A DNA stretch of 64,000 nt, taken from NCBI GenBank assembly GCA_964391015.1, contig CAYMKU010000010.1, positions 38,994-102,993 on the forward strand. Reading direction: 5' to 3'. The notes beneath the pieces were generated by a model that worked only from the letters and a program-made list of their open reading frames with translations, searched no databases and was not told the origin of the DNA. Below, one piece after another: positions 1 through 7,996 of this stretch; the first letter of the stretch is position 1, and the number at the start of each line of letters is the position of its first letter. The position numbers and the translations under genes are program-made. This stretch comes from XYD12-FULL-36-8 sp964391015 (GTDB lineage: Bacteria; Bacteroidota; Ignavibacteria; Ignavibacteriales; Ignavibacteriaceae).

Positions 1-21
1 TTATTTACAGTTTTGCTTAAA

Positions 22-777
22 TCAGGCAGACTTTATTATGTCTAAGAATGAATCTGCTTTAAGGCAAGCACCACCTACTAATGCGCCATCTATATTTTTT
101 CGTGATAATAATTCATGTGAGTTTTCGGGTTTTACGCTTCCCCCATAAAGGATTCTCAAATTATCAGCAAATCCTGTCGAGAAGTTTTTAGATAATAATT
201 TTCTAATGAAAATATGTACTTCTTCAGCTTGTTGCGGAGTAGCAGTTTTTCCGGTACCAATTGCCCAAACGGGTTCGTAAGCAATAATTAAATATTTCAA
301 ATCTTCAGCAGAAAAGCTTGCCAACCCTTTCAATACTTGTGATTCGATGACTTGTTCGGTAATACTCTTTTCTCTTTCCTCAAGTAACTCACCCACGCAA
401 AAAATAGGTTTCAGATTATTTCTTATTGCTCTTAGAATTTTTTTGTTTATTACCTCATCGGTTTCTTTAAAAATAGTTCTCCGTTCAGAATGACCAATTA
501 TAACGAACTCGCAGCCCGCACTTAGCAGCATTTTTGCCGATACTTCACCGGTAAAAGCTCCATTTTCTTCTTCGTGAACATTTTGTGCGCCCAATTTTAT
601 CTTACTGTTTTTAATCATTCCAGAAGCTTCGGAGAGTGATATAAATGGAGGACAAATTATAACTTCACTGTTTGAATCTATATTTGATAACCCTGTTAAT
701 AATTTAGAAATTAAATTCTTTGATTCAGTTATGTCGTTATTCATTTTCCAGTTACCTGCAATTACTTTGATGCGCAT
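22..777 (-). CDS. tpiA: Triosephosphate isomerase
   Basis: Interconverts dihydroxyacetone phosphate and glyceraldehyde 3-phosphate in the cytoplasm (glycolysis and gluconeogenesis). The 251-residue length is normal for the family. The active-site set is complete: Asn9 and Lys11 in GNWKM, His96 in GHSERR, Glu168 in AYEPVWAIGTGK, and the phosphate-binding YGGSVKPEN near the C-terminus. The ATG start gives the usual short N-terminal strand. It is transcribed divergently from queC and shares about 120-170 bases of intergenic DNA with it. Nothing unusual is seen. Confidence 0.97.
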   Translation of the reverse strand: MRIKVIAGNWKMNNDITESKNLISKLLTGLSNIDSNSEVIICPPFISLSEASGMIKNSKIKLGAQNVHEEENGAFTGEVSAKMLLSAGCEFVIIGHSERRTIFKETDEVINKKILRAIRNNLKPIFCVGELLEEREKSITEQVIESQVLKGLASFSAEDLKYLIIAYEPVWAIGTGKTATPQQAEEVHIFIRKLLSKNFSTGFADNLRILYGGSVKPENSHELLSRKNIDGALVGGACLKADSFLDIIKSA

Positions 778-948
778 TTTTTCCTCTGGTGTTTGGTTGT
801 ATAAATATTAGATATATTTAAACAAAAATAATTAACATAATTAATCCTAGCAATTCGTCAATTATTTTTTGGGCGACATTTATTTCTATGTAAGTTGACG
901 ATTATTTATTTTTGTCAAAAAAATGAGCAAGAATTTCATTTGAAACTG

Positions 949-1641
949 ATGGGTAAAGCAATTGTAGCAGTGAGTGGCGGAATGGATAGTTGTGTAACCG
1001 CTGCTGTTGCCAAGAAAGATTTCGAATTGGCGTTTCTTCATGTTAACTATGGACAACGAACAGAAAAGCGTGAGCTTAAAGCATTTAATGATATTGCAAA
1101 TTTTTATAACGTTACAAGCAGATTAGTTGCAGACTTAAGACATTTATCGTTTATTGGCGGTTCTTCTTTGACAGATATGAATATTGAAGTAAGCAAAGCG
1201 GATTTATCAAGTAGAGAAATTCCCACTTCTTATGTGCCGTTCCGGAATGCAAATATTCTTTCTGCTTGTGTAAGTTGGGCCGAAGTCATACATGCAGATG
1301 CGGTTTTTATTGGAGCTGTTTGGGAAGATTCTTCTGGGTATCCTGATTGCAGACCTGAATTTTTTAAAGCATTTGAAAAAGTTGTTGAGTTAGGAACAAA
1401 ACCAACTACTAAAATAAAAATTATCACACCTTTAATTAATCTCTCTAAAACAGATATTGTGGAGAGAGGATTAGAACTAAATGCACCGTTACATCTAACA
1501 TGGTCATGTTATCAGGAAGAAGAAGAGGCGTGTGGAGTTTGTGATAGCTGCGCATTGAGATTGAGAGGTTTTCAAAGAACGGGGGTTAAGGATCCAATTA
1601 AATACAAAGTCTATCCTATAAAAAGTAAAAATATTTCATAA
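949..1641 (+). CDS. queC: 7-cyano-7-deazaguanine synthase (preQ0 synthase)
   Basis: Converts 7-carboxy-7-deazaguanine to preQ0 with ATP and ammonia, a step in queuosine tRNA modification. The PP-loop ATP pyrophosphatase motif SGGMDS sits at residues 9-14 and the adenine-proximal HVNYGQR follows. A zinc-binding cluster C-x7-C-x2-C-x2-C lies near the C-terminus. The frame is open back to a TTG at 895, but family members begin only a few residues before the PP-loop, so I chose the ATG at 949 (230 residues). The start could still be 895. queF follows after 23 bases, so two consecutive pathway steps are linked. I looked for a preQ1 riboswitch upstream and did not see one. Confidence 0.93.
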   Translation: MGKAIVAVSGGMDSCVTAAVAKKDFELAFLHVNYGQRTEKRELKAFNDIANFYNVTSRLVADLRHLSFIGGSSLTDMNIEVSKADLSSREIPTSYVPFRNANILSACVSWAEVIHADAVFIGAVWEDSSGYPDCRPEFFKAFEKVVELGTKPTTKIKIITPLINLSKTDIVERGLELNAPLHLTWSCYQEEEEACGVCDSCALRLRGFQRTGVKDPIKYKVYPIKSKNIS

Positions 1642-1664
1642 CAAAAATTAAACGATTTGTTTTC

Positions 1665-2036
1665 ATGAAAAAAAAACTAGAATTGCTCGAAGTATTTGAT
1701 AATCAATATCCAAATAGGGATTATACAGTTACTCATTTTGCGCCAGAGTTTACTTCTTTGTGCCCGAAAACAGGGTATCCTGATTTTGCACAAATTACAC
1801 TTGAGTATGTTCCAGATAAGCTTTGTGTTGAACTTAAATCGCTAAAGATGTATCTCAATTTGTATCGAAACGATGGTATCTTTTATGAAAGCGTAACAAA
1901 TAAAATATTAGATGATTTGGTTACTGTTTGTAAACCACGTTATATGAAAATTATTGCAGAGTTCAATGCAAGGGGTGGAATATCTTCTACCGTTGTTGTA
2001 GAATTTACAAAAGCACACACGAATAAAAAACTCTAG
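1665..2036 (+). CDS. queF: NADPH-dependent 7-cyano-7-deazaguanine reductase (type I QueF)
   Basis: Reduces the nitrile of preQ0 to the amine preQ1, the base later inserted into tRNA. At 123 residues it is the short, single-domain YkvM-type enzyme. The catalytic cysteine is Cys33 in SLCPKTGYPDFA and the general acid is Asp40. The QueF signature ELKSLKMYL follows about 25 residues later. It sits directly after queC, which makes the substrate, and 17 bases before glnD, so the four genes from queC to murI probably form one transcript. Confidence 0.95.
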   Translation: MKKKLELLEVFDNQYPNRDYTVTHFAPEFTSLCPKTGYPDFAQITLEYVPDKLCVELKSLKMYLNLYRNDGIFYESVTNKILDDLVTVCKPRYMKIIAEFNARGGISSTVVVEFTKAHTNKKL

Positions 2037-2053
2037 AGAAAAATATCTAATCT

Positions 2054-4624
2054 ATGCCTGCTGATATCTCAAATAAAAATCATTTTAATTTGTTAAGAGA
2101 AGAATTCTTCCAGAGAGATTTTGTTAAAAAGAATGCTTTGAGAGCAAGTATGGAGTTTAGTTTATTTGTGGAGGAACAAATCTATAAGTTAGCAAGCAGT
2201 AAAAAATTTAATTTTGCTCTGGTTTCTGCAGGAAGTTTTAGTCGCCGTGAACTTTCGCCTTATTCTGACATTGATTTAATGTTCATAGTTCACTCTGTAT
2301 ATGAAGTAAAGAAAGATATAAGCGAATTAATTCAGAATTTCTGGGATTATGGAATTGATGTCTCACATACAGTGAGAGAGTTTTCAGACATTCAAAAATT
2401 TCTTAAAACGGATCTTCACACCTTCACTCAATTTTTTGAAACAAGATTGCTTCTCGGCTCAGATAAAATTTATAATGAATGGAATGAAATTTTATTTTCA
2501 ACCCTGACAGACGAAAATCAAAAAAAAATAATAACTGAATTAATTAAAGATATTGAAGATAGGTATCAAAAATATGGTGATTCTGGAAAATCATTAGAGC
2601 CGAATGTTAAATTATCCCCTGGCGGCCTCAGGGATTTTCAATCCGTTGAGTGGATGTTTATTGTCTTTAACAAGATCTTGCTTAACAAGCAAGCTGAGGT
2701 AACTCAGGCTGAGTCTTTCCTTGAATTAATCAAAAATAATGATCTTATTTCTTATACAGAAGCGAGACTTTTATTAGATAGCTATAATCAAATACTCTAT
2801 GCACGGAATTTAATCCATCTTTTTTCGCTTCAGAAAAATGATCGATTTGAATTCATTTCACAAAAGAAAACAGCTAATCTTAACAGCAACGAAATAAATG
2901 CTCTGACTTTGTATATGAAGGAATATTTTTCTGCTGCAAATGCTATACAAAGGTTTTCAAACACAATGGTAAGATACTTTGAAGAAATAGTATGTCCACA
3001 AAGCCAGAGTAATTTAACAATTGATCTTGATGATGATTTTAATTTGGTTGGTAAAAAAATATTTTTAAGACACACACTCAAACTAGATCTCTCAGATATT
3101 TTGCGAGCTTTTTACTATACAGGATATCATGATGCTTATTTTGATGAACAGTTAAGAAGACTAATATTAGAATATGTTGAGGGTAATTCAATTCAGGACA
3201 GCTTTGAAGCAGAATCTTCGGTATTCTTTAGAGAAATTTTAAAGCTCGAATATAATGTTGGGAAAACGCTTTCACTGTTGAATCAATATGGTGTGTTGGG
3301 GTTATTTCTTCCTGCATTTAAGGATTTAGTCGGCTATGTTCAGCATGGTGTGTATCACTGCTTTACAACAGACGAACATACGCTTCTTACGATTAAGAAT
3401 ATTGAAATGCTTGGAAGAGATTCTTCGATACTCGGGAAGATTTTTGGAAGCATTAAAAATAAAGAGATTTTATACCTCGGGTTGCTGTTTCATGATATAG
3501 CAAAGCCAATTAACGTAGCAGGCCATGAAATTTTAGGTGTAGAGATAGCCGCTTCTATACTTTACAAACTTGGTTATAGCGAGCTGGAAATTGATCGCAT
3601 CACAATGTTGGTTCGCAACCATTTACTGATGGAACAAATTGCTTTTAGAAGAAATCTCAACGATGCTGAAACTTTGAACAATTTTACCTCAAAGTTTAAA
3701 TCAGTTGAAGATTTAGATTTACTTTATCTTGTAACATATGCAGACCTTTCAGCAGTTAATCCTGCTGTGTGGACTTCGTGGAAAAGCGAATTGCTTGCTG
3801 AACTATATAGAAAATCACGCTCAATGCTTGAAGATCAAATCTCCGGTGAGGAACTTCTCATGTCTGGGGCTTATTTTGTGCCTGGGGAAATCAGCAAACA
3901 TTCCGACTTGATTTCTGATAAGCATGTTCAAGAGCATATGGATGCGATTACGGACTCATCTTATATTTATCAGTTTTCAGAAAAAGAAATTGCTGGTCAT
4001 ATTGAAGAAATTCAAAAAGGTGTAATTGTATCAACTTTGTTTAAAGAACTTGAAAACTTTACAAATGTTACCGTTATAACAATGGACTTTCCGTCTCTGC
4101 TTTCCAAAATATGCGGAGTATTATCCATCAACGATGCAAATATTCACGATGCAAAAATATTTACTCGAAGGGATGGAGTTGTCATCGATACTTTTAATGT
4201 TACAGATTTTAGAGCACATAAAAAAATAGATTCATCTCGATATGAAAAAATCAGCAAAGATATGGATTCGGTAATATCAGGTGTGTTAAAGCTGAATGTT
4301 GAATTTGCACGAATGAAATCTCGATGGAGAAGAATAGAAAGTAAGTTGTTTAAAAGAGTTGGAAAAATTAAAATACTTTTTGAAGAGCATGAAAAATATA
4401 CTATCATTGATATATTCTCGCCTGATAAGCTAGGTTTTCTTTACCAGGTCACATCCAAAATGAATGAATTGGGTTTAGTAATTTACTTTGCAAAAATTTC
4501 TACTAGAGAAGATGACATTGTAGATTCATTCTATGTGCTTGATCGGAACGGAAAAAAAATTCCTTCGTATGATCAAGAATTTGTTAAATATGAATTAACC
4601 CGAACAATAAACCAAATGATATAG
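2054..4624 (+). CDS. glnD: [Protein-PII] uridylyltransferase / uridylyl-removing enzyme
   Basis: Bifunctional nitrogen sensor that uridylylates or deuridylylates the PII protein in response to glutamine. Domains in order: nucleotidyltransferase with GSFSRREL at 60-67 and the metal-binding pair in SDIDLM (Asp72, Asp74); a helical linker; an HD phosphohydrolase domain (about 430-560, with EHT and LFHDIAKP); and two C-terminal ACT domains (about 668-735 and 780-856) for glutamine sensing. Its 856 residues are close to the usual 850-900. The PII target glnB is not in this window. murI starts 9 bases after its stop. Confidence 0.93.
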   Translation: MPADISNKNHFNLLREEFFQRDFVKKNALRASMEFSLFVEEQIYKLASSKKFNFALVSAGSFSRRELSPYSDIDLMFIVHSVYEVKKDISELIQNFWDYGIDVSHTVREFSDIQKFLKTDLHTFTQFFETRLLLGSDKIYNEWNEILFSTLTDENQKKIITELIKDIEDRYQKYGDSGKSLEPNVKLSPGGLRDFQSVEWMFIVFNKILLNKQAEVTQAESFLELIKNNDLISYTEARLLLDSYNQILYARNLIHLFSLQKNDRFEFISQKKTANLNSNEINALTLYMKEYFSAANAIQRFSNTMVRYFEEIVCPQSQSNLTIDLDDDFNLVGKKIFLRHTLKLDLSDILRAFYYTGYHDAYFDEQLRRLILEYVEGNSIQDSFEAESSVFFREILKLEYNVGKTLSLLNQYGVLGLFLPAFKDLVGYVQHGVYHCFTTDEHTLLTIKNIEMLGRDSSILGKIFGSIKNKEILYLGLLFHDIAKPINVAGHEILGVEIAASILYKLGYSELEIDRITMLVRNHLLMEQIAFRRNLNDAETLNNFTSKFKSVEDLDLLYLVTYADLSAVNPAVWTSWKSELLAELYRKSRSMLEDQISGEELLMSGAYFVPGEISKHSDLISDKHVQEHMDAITDSSYIYQFSEKEIAGHIEEIQKGVIVSTLFKELENFTNVTVITMDFPSLLSKICGVLSINDANIHDAKIFTRRDGVVIDTFNVTDFRAHKKIDSSRYEKISKDMDSVISGVLKLNVEFARMKSRWRRIESKLFKRVGKIKILFEEHEKYTIIDIFSPDKLGFLYQVTSKMNELGLVIYFAKISTREDDIVDSFYVLDRNGKKIPSYDQEFVKYELTRTINQMI

Positions 4625-4633
4625 GGACCAAAT

Positions 4634-5461
4634 TTGAACATCTCTCACAAAGAAAAACCGATTGGAGTTTTTGATTCTGGAATAGGCGGCTTAACAGTGG
4701 TCAAGCATCTTTCAACAGTTTTGCCTAATGAACACTTAGTATATTTTGGTGACACAGCCCGCGTTCCTTATGGATCAAAATCAAATTCGACAGTAACAGA
4801 GTATTCCATTCAGGATACGAATTTTCTTTTACACAAAAAAGTAAAATTTGTTGTAGTTGCTTGCAACACAGCATCTTCAATTGCACTACCGGAATTGCAG
4901 AAAAAATTCTATGTTCCTGTAATTGGTGTAATCCTTCCCGGCGCACATATGGCTGTTAGTGAAACTAAAAATGGAAAAATAGGTGTGATTGGTACGCGTG
5001 CAACAATTAATAACCAAGCATATTCAAAGTCTATAAAAAAAATAAATAGTAAAATTGAAGTATTTGAAAAAGCATGTCCTTTATTCGTTCCATTGGCAGA
5101 GGAAGGATGGACACACCATCGCGCAACTTATGAAATTACAAATGAATATTTAAAGGAGCTAAAAAAACATCATGTAGACACACTTGTACTTGGATGCACA
5201 CACTATCCCATTCTTGCGGACGTAATTCAAGAAGTAGTCGGAGACAAAGTAAAACTTATTGATTCTGGTGTTGCCACCGCAGAAGCCGTGAAGAATGAGA
5301 TTCACAAGTTACAATTAGAAACTAATCATAAGGACCATCCCAATCTTGATTTGTTTGTTAGTGATATTCCCACCAAATTTCAAGAAGTAGCTGAGTTATT
5401 CTTGGGAAGGAAAGTTAATAAAGCAATAAAAGTTGATCTTGAAGAGCTGATAACTGTTTAA
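4634..5461 (+). CDS. murI: Glutamate racemase
   Basis: Makes D-glutamate for the peptidoglycan stem peptide. The two catalytic cysteines are present: Cys77 in VVACNTASS and Cys188 in LGCTHYP. The N-terminal substrate motif FDSGIGGLT includes Asp14. The length of 275 residues is typical. The start is TTG, with an AGGGA Shine-Dalgarno-like stretch seven bases upstream, one of the few clear ribosome sites in the window. It is the last gene of the queC-queF-glnD-murI run and ends five bases before the 3' end of the convergent acyltransferase-like gene. Confidence 0.96.
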   Translation: MNISHKEKPIGVFDSGIGGLTVVKHLSTVLPNEHLVYFGDTARVPYGSKSNSTVTEYSIQDTNFLLHKKVKFVVVACNTASSIALPELQKKFYVPVIGVILPGAHMAVSETKNGKIGVIGTRATINNQAYSKSIKKINSKIEVFEKACPLFVPLAEEGWTHHRATYEITNEYLKELKKHHVDTLVLGCTHYPILADVIQEVVGDKVKLIDSGVATAEAVKNEIHKLQLETNHKDHPNLDLFVSDIPTKFQEVAELFLGRKVNKAIKVDLEELITV

Positions 5462-5466
5462 TCTTT

Positions 5467-6528
5467 TTATTTTAATGGTGTTTTTACGATTCTGTACTTT
5501 TCGTAACCATAAGTTGCTAAAGTTGTTAAAGCTAAAACCACAAGAAACCATCCCAATAATTCAGCAGCACCTTGAGTTTTATAGACCAAGGTGGCTATGT
5601 TGCCAATAATCAGCCATTGGAATACATAAACTACAGTTACATTTCTTCCTAACCATTTGAAATAAGTCAGGAAGCTGGTTTTTTTATAGAATTTTTCTAT
5701 TGTGTCGAAACCATATCCTAAAAAAATTATAAACTGGATATTCCATAAAACATACAGCCAATCGTGGTGATAGTAAGTCTTCAGATCAGACGCAATATCT
5801 ATTCCATATCTGAAAGTAACAAATGTTATTACAAAGGTAACCAATACGAGCAGCTTTTTTACTCCATCGTCTGGTTTAAAATGTTGGTATATCAATCCAT
5901 ATAAAAAACCAATAAGTGGGTAGCTTGCCCACAGTAAAAGGGGGAAATAAGACCAATCTAGTTTTCCGTAGAAAAATGCTTGTAAATAAATTAAGGATTT
6001 GCTTGTAGCAATATGATCTTGTGTGATGCTGTGCAGGATTAGGATGAAGATCAAGAAAAAGAAAACGAGAATCGAACTTGTGTAGAAATTATTTTTGGCA
6101 ACTTTTTTTATAAATGAAATTAAAATAATGCTAAAACCCGCAAGTGGCAAAATATCTGCACCGAAGATGTATTTTAGCGGATCGAGTTGAACTTTATTAA
6201 GTGATATTAGTATTAGAAGATGTAAATTCAATCCGATGTTTAATAAAATTCCTCCGAATATCAGAATAAATCCGCGACTGAGACTTTGCGAAAGCCTTTT
6301 TTTTGATTGGGCTAAGAAATAACCCATCACAACCATAAAAACAGGTGCAGCAGGAGGACCACCAAGAAACAAGGAAACTTTTCCGACTATACTTTGGGAT
6401 ATTCTTGGTTCTGCAAATAACTCCATCAAATGAACCTGTATCATCATCAACACAGCGAAACCTTTTAACAAATCAAAAGTTTGGTCCCTATTGAGTGAAT
6501 ATTCTTGATTAAATTTGTTTAAAATCAT
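5467..6528 (-). CDS. DUF1624 / HGSNAT-like multi-pass membrane acyltransferase-type protein
   Basis: A 353-residue inner-membrane protein with about nine to ten hydrophobic helices. The N-terminal stretch RDQTFDLLKGFAVLMMIQVH matches the start of the heparan-alpha-glucosaminide N-acetyltransferase catalytic family (DUF1624), whose members move acetyl groups across membranes. This suggests transmembrane acylation of an envelope or secreted substrate, but the substrate cannot be read from sequence. It is the last gene of the eight-gene minus-strand operon. Its ATG overlaps the stop of the barrel gene by four bases. An alternative is another acyltransferase-3-like membrane family. Confidence 0.7.
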   Translation of the reverse strand: MILNKFNQEYSLNRDQTFDLLKGFAVLMMIQVHLMELFAEPRISQSIVGKVSLFLGGPPAAPVFMVVMGYFLAQSKKRLSQSLSRGFILIFGGILLNIGLNLHLLILISLNKVQLDPLKYIFGADILPLAGFSIILISFIKKVAKNNFYTSSILVFFFLIFILILHSITQDHIATSKSLIYLQAFFYGKLDWSYFPLLLWASYPLIGFLYGLIYQHFKPDDGVKKLLVLVTFVITFVTFRYGIDIASDLKTYYHHDWLYVLWNIQFIIFLGYGFDTIEKFYKKTSFLTYFKWLGRNVTVVYVFQWLIIGNIATLVYKTQGAAELLGWFLVVLALTTLATYGYEKYRIVKTPLK

Positions 6529-7349
6529 TTTTCTATTAGAAAAGCTCCTTTAATACCTATTACCAGGTAATTAACCTTAAAATCTGAAAACTTGGTTTGC
6601 TGATAACCCAAAATGAATTTAAACTGCTCGATAGGAGAATATTCAACCTGCCCAAAGACCTGATATTTCTGAATAGAGTTCTGGTTAAAAAAGGTAAGGA
6701 GATCGGTATCAAAATAAAATTCACGTTCTCCGATAAACCCGCCTACTTTAAAAAGTAAATTTGTGACTAGCGCATAGTGTAACTTTGCAGAAACCGAGGA
6801 GATATTTTTTTCATCATTTAAGTGCGTATAAGTTGGTCTTATCGAAACGAAAAATTCGTTTGATAGAATTCTCTCTAATCTCAGAGTAACTTGATTAGAA
6901 ATTGCTTCGGCAAAACCAATTTGGTTTATGTGAGTATATGCAGCACCCAAATAAAACCAGTCGACATAGTAAACTAAGTCAATGTTATAAAGATTAGTGT
7001 AATCACTATACTTAAATTCAAAGGGCTTATAGCCATAGTCTCCTTTATAGTGCGAGTAATTCAACTTTATGTAATATGGAAAAAGATCAACAAAACCACC
7101 CACCAAAAATGTTTGTTGAGTATACTTATAATCATTATGATCGATAAAAAGATGATCGTAATGATTAATCAAATAAAATTCTTTTACTAACTGGACCGTA
7201 TTATATAATGCAATAGAATTTGAATTTACATTAGTAGAGTAATTTCCTTTTGTATAATAAAGAGACGGGCTAAGGTAAAGTTTATCTTGTTCAAATTGGG
7301 CAAACGCTGAAGATGAAGTCAGAAATAATAAGAAAGAGAGCGTTTTCAT
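6525..7349 (-). CDS. Outer-membrane beta-barrel protein, YaiO-like
   Basis: A 274-residue protein with a cleavable signal peptide (hydrophobic 3-13, then SAFAQ). The rest consists of short alternating strands rich in Tyr, Phe and Asn, as in an outer-membrane barrel of roughly ten to twelve strands. Pairing with an upstream TPR protein resembles YaiO-type loci, but I cannot confirm the family by eye. Four-base ATGA overlaps on both sides place it firmly in the operon. Its role is probably structural or transport at the outer membrane for whatever this operon makes or exports. Confidence 0.6.
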   Translation of the reverse strand: MKTLSFLLFLTSSSAFAQFEQDKLYLSPSLYYTKGNYSTNVNSNSIALYNTVQLVKEFYLINHYDHLFIDHNDYKYTQQTFLVGGFVDLFPYYIKLNYSHYKGDYGYKPFEFKYSDYTNLYNIDLVYYVDWFYLGAAYTHINQIGFAEAISNQVTLRLERILSNEFFVSIRPTYTHLNDEKNISSVSAKLHYALVTNLLFKVGGFIGEREFYFDTDLLTFFNQNSIQKYQVFGQVEYSPIEQFKFILGYQQTKFSDFKVNYLVIGIKGAFLIEK

Positions 7350-7996
7350 CGTATGAGCTTCAATCCTTCTTCAGCAAGTGAATCTCCTTCATTTAACATA
7401 AGGGTTTGAGTAAAAAGCATTTTTGCCTTGTCCTTGGCTCCGAGATAATAATATGTCCATCCCAGAGAAAGATTCGGCTCATAGTAACTGGGGAAAGAGT
7501 TATAGGCAATTTCAAGATGCTTTTTTGCATTATCATAATCAGAGTTCTGGAGAAAAATCTGACCGAGTCGAAGATTTGCACTATAGTCCATATCATTTAT
7601 CTTGAGAATATCGAGATATTGTTCTTTAACTTTATCCCATTCATTTTTGGCTGATAGCGGCAGTGTCAGCCCTAGCTTTGCTTCAATGCTTTTAGGATTA
7701 ATTTTTATAGCTTCAGAATAGTACTCACTTGATTTAGAATAATCTTTTTTTTGATAATACAGCCACCCCAGACGAAGGTTAAGCAAGTAATTATTTTTAT
7801 TTGAAGTGTAAATTGATTTCAGAGATTCAATAGCTTTGTCTAAGCTACCATTTTTCTCAAATTTGATTGATTCGTTAAACGGCTTCACTTTTTCATCAGA
7901 TGTACTAGAGTTCAGCTTTATTGCAAAGAACAATAATATCATGGTTATAAAAACCACGCTTGTAATCACAAATTTTTTCATGTCACTTTCCTTCAT
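7346..7996 (-). CDS. Membrane-anchored TPR protein
   Basis: The 216 residues contain an N-terminal signal anchor (about residues 8-26) followed by about five tetratricopeptide repeats, with recurring LNLRLGWLYYQKKDY- and NLSLGWTYYYLGA-like helices. It probably acts as a periplasmic scaffold for protein-protein contacts. The start at 7996 overlaps the stop of the upstream fusion gene in an ATGA; an internal Met six residues in is an alternative. Its position between the urea-transporter/M23 fusion and the barrel suggests it bridges inner- and outer-membrane components, which is inference. Confidence 0.75.
   Translation of the reverse strand: MKESDMKKFVITSVVFITMILLFFAIKLNSSTSDEKVKPFNESIKFEKNGSLDKAIESLKSIYTSNKNNYLLNLRLGWLYYQKKDYSKSSEYYSEAIKINPKSIEAKLGLTLPLSAKNEWDKVKEQYLDILKINDMDYSANLRLGQIFLQNSDYDNAKKHLEIAYNSFPSYYEPNLSLGWTYYYLGAKDKAKMLFTQTLMLNEGDSLAEEGLKLIR

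Noticed and set aside
778..948. preQ1 riboswitch upstream of queC
   Set aside because: No aptamer-like hairpin with an A-rich tail was found; the region is plain AT-rich DNA.
1230..1427. Antisense open frame inside queC, and similar antisense frames inside glnD, valS, hslU and other genes
   Set aside because: All lie fully within well-identified genes on the other strand, with no ribosome site or family match.
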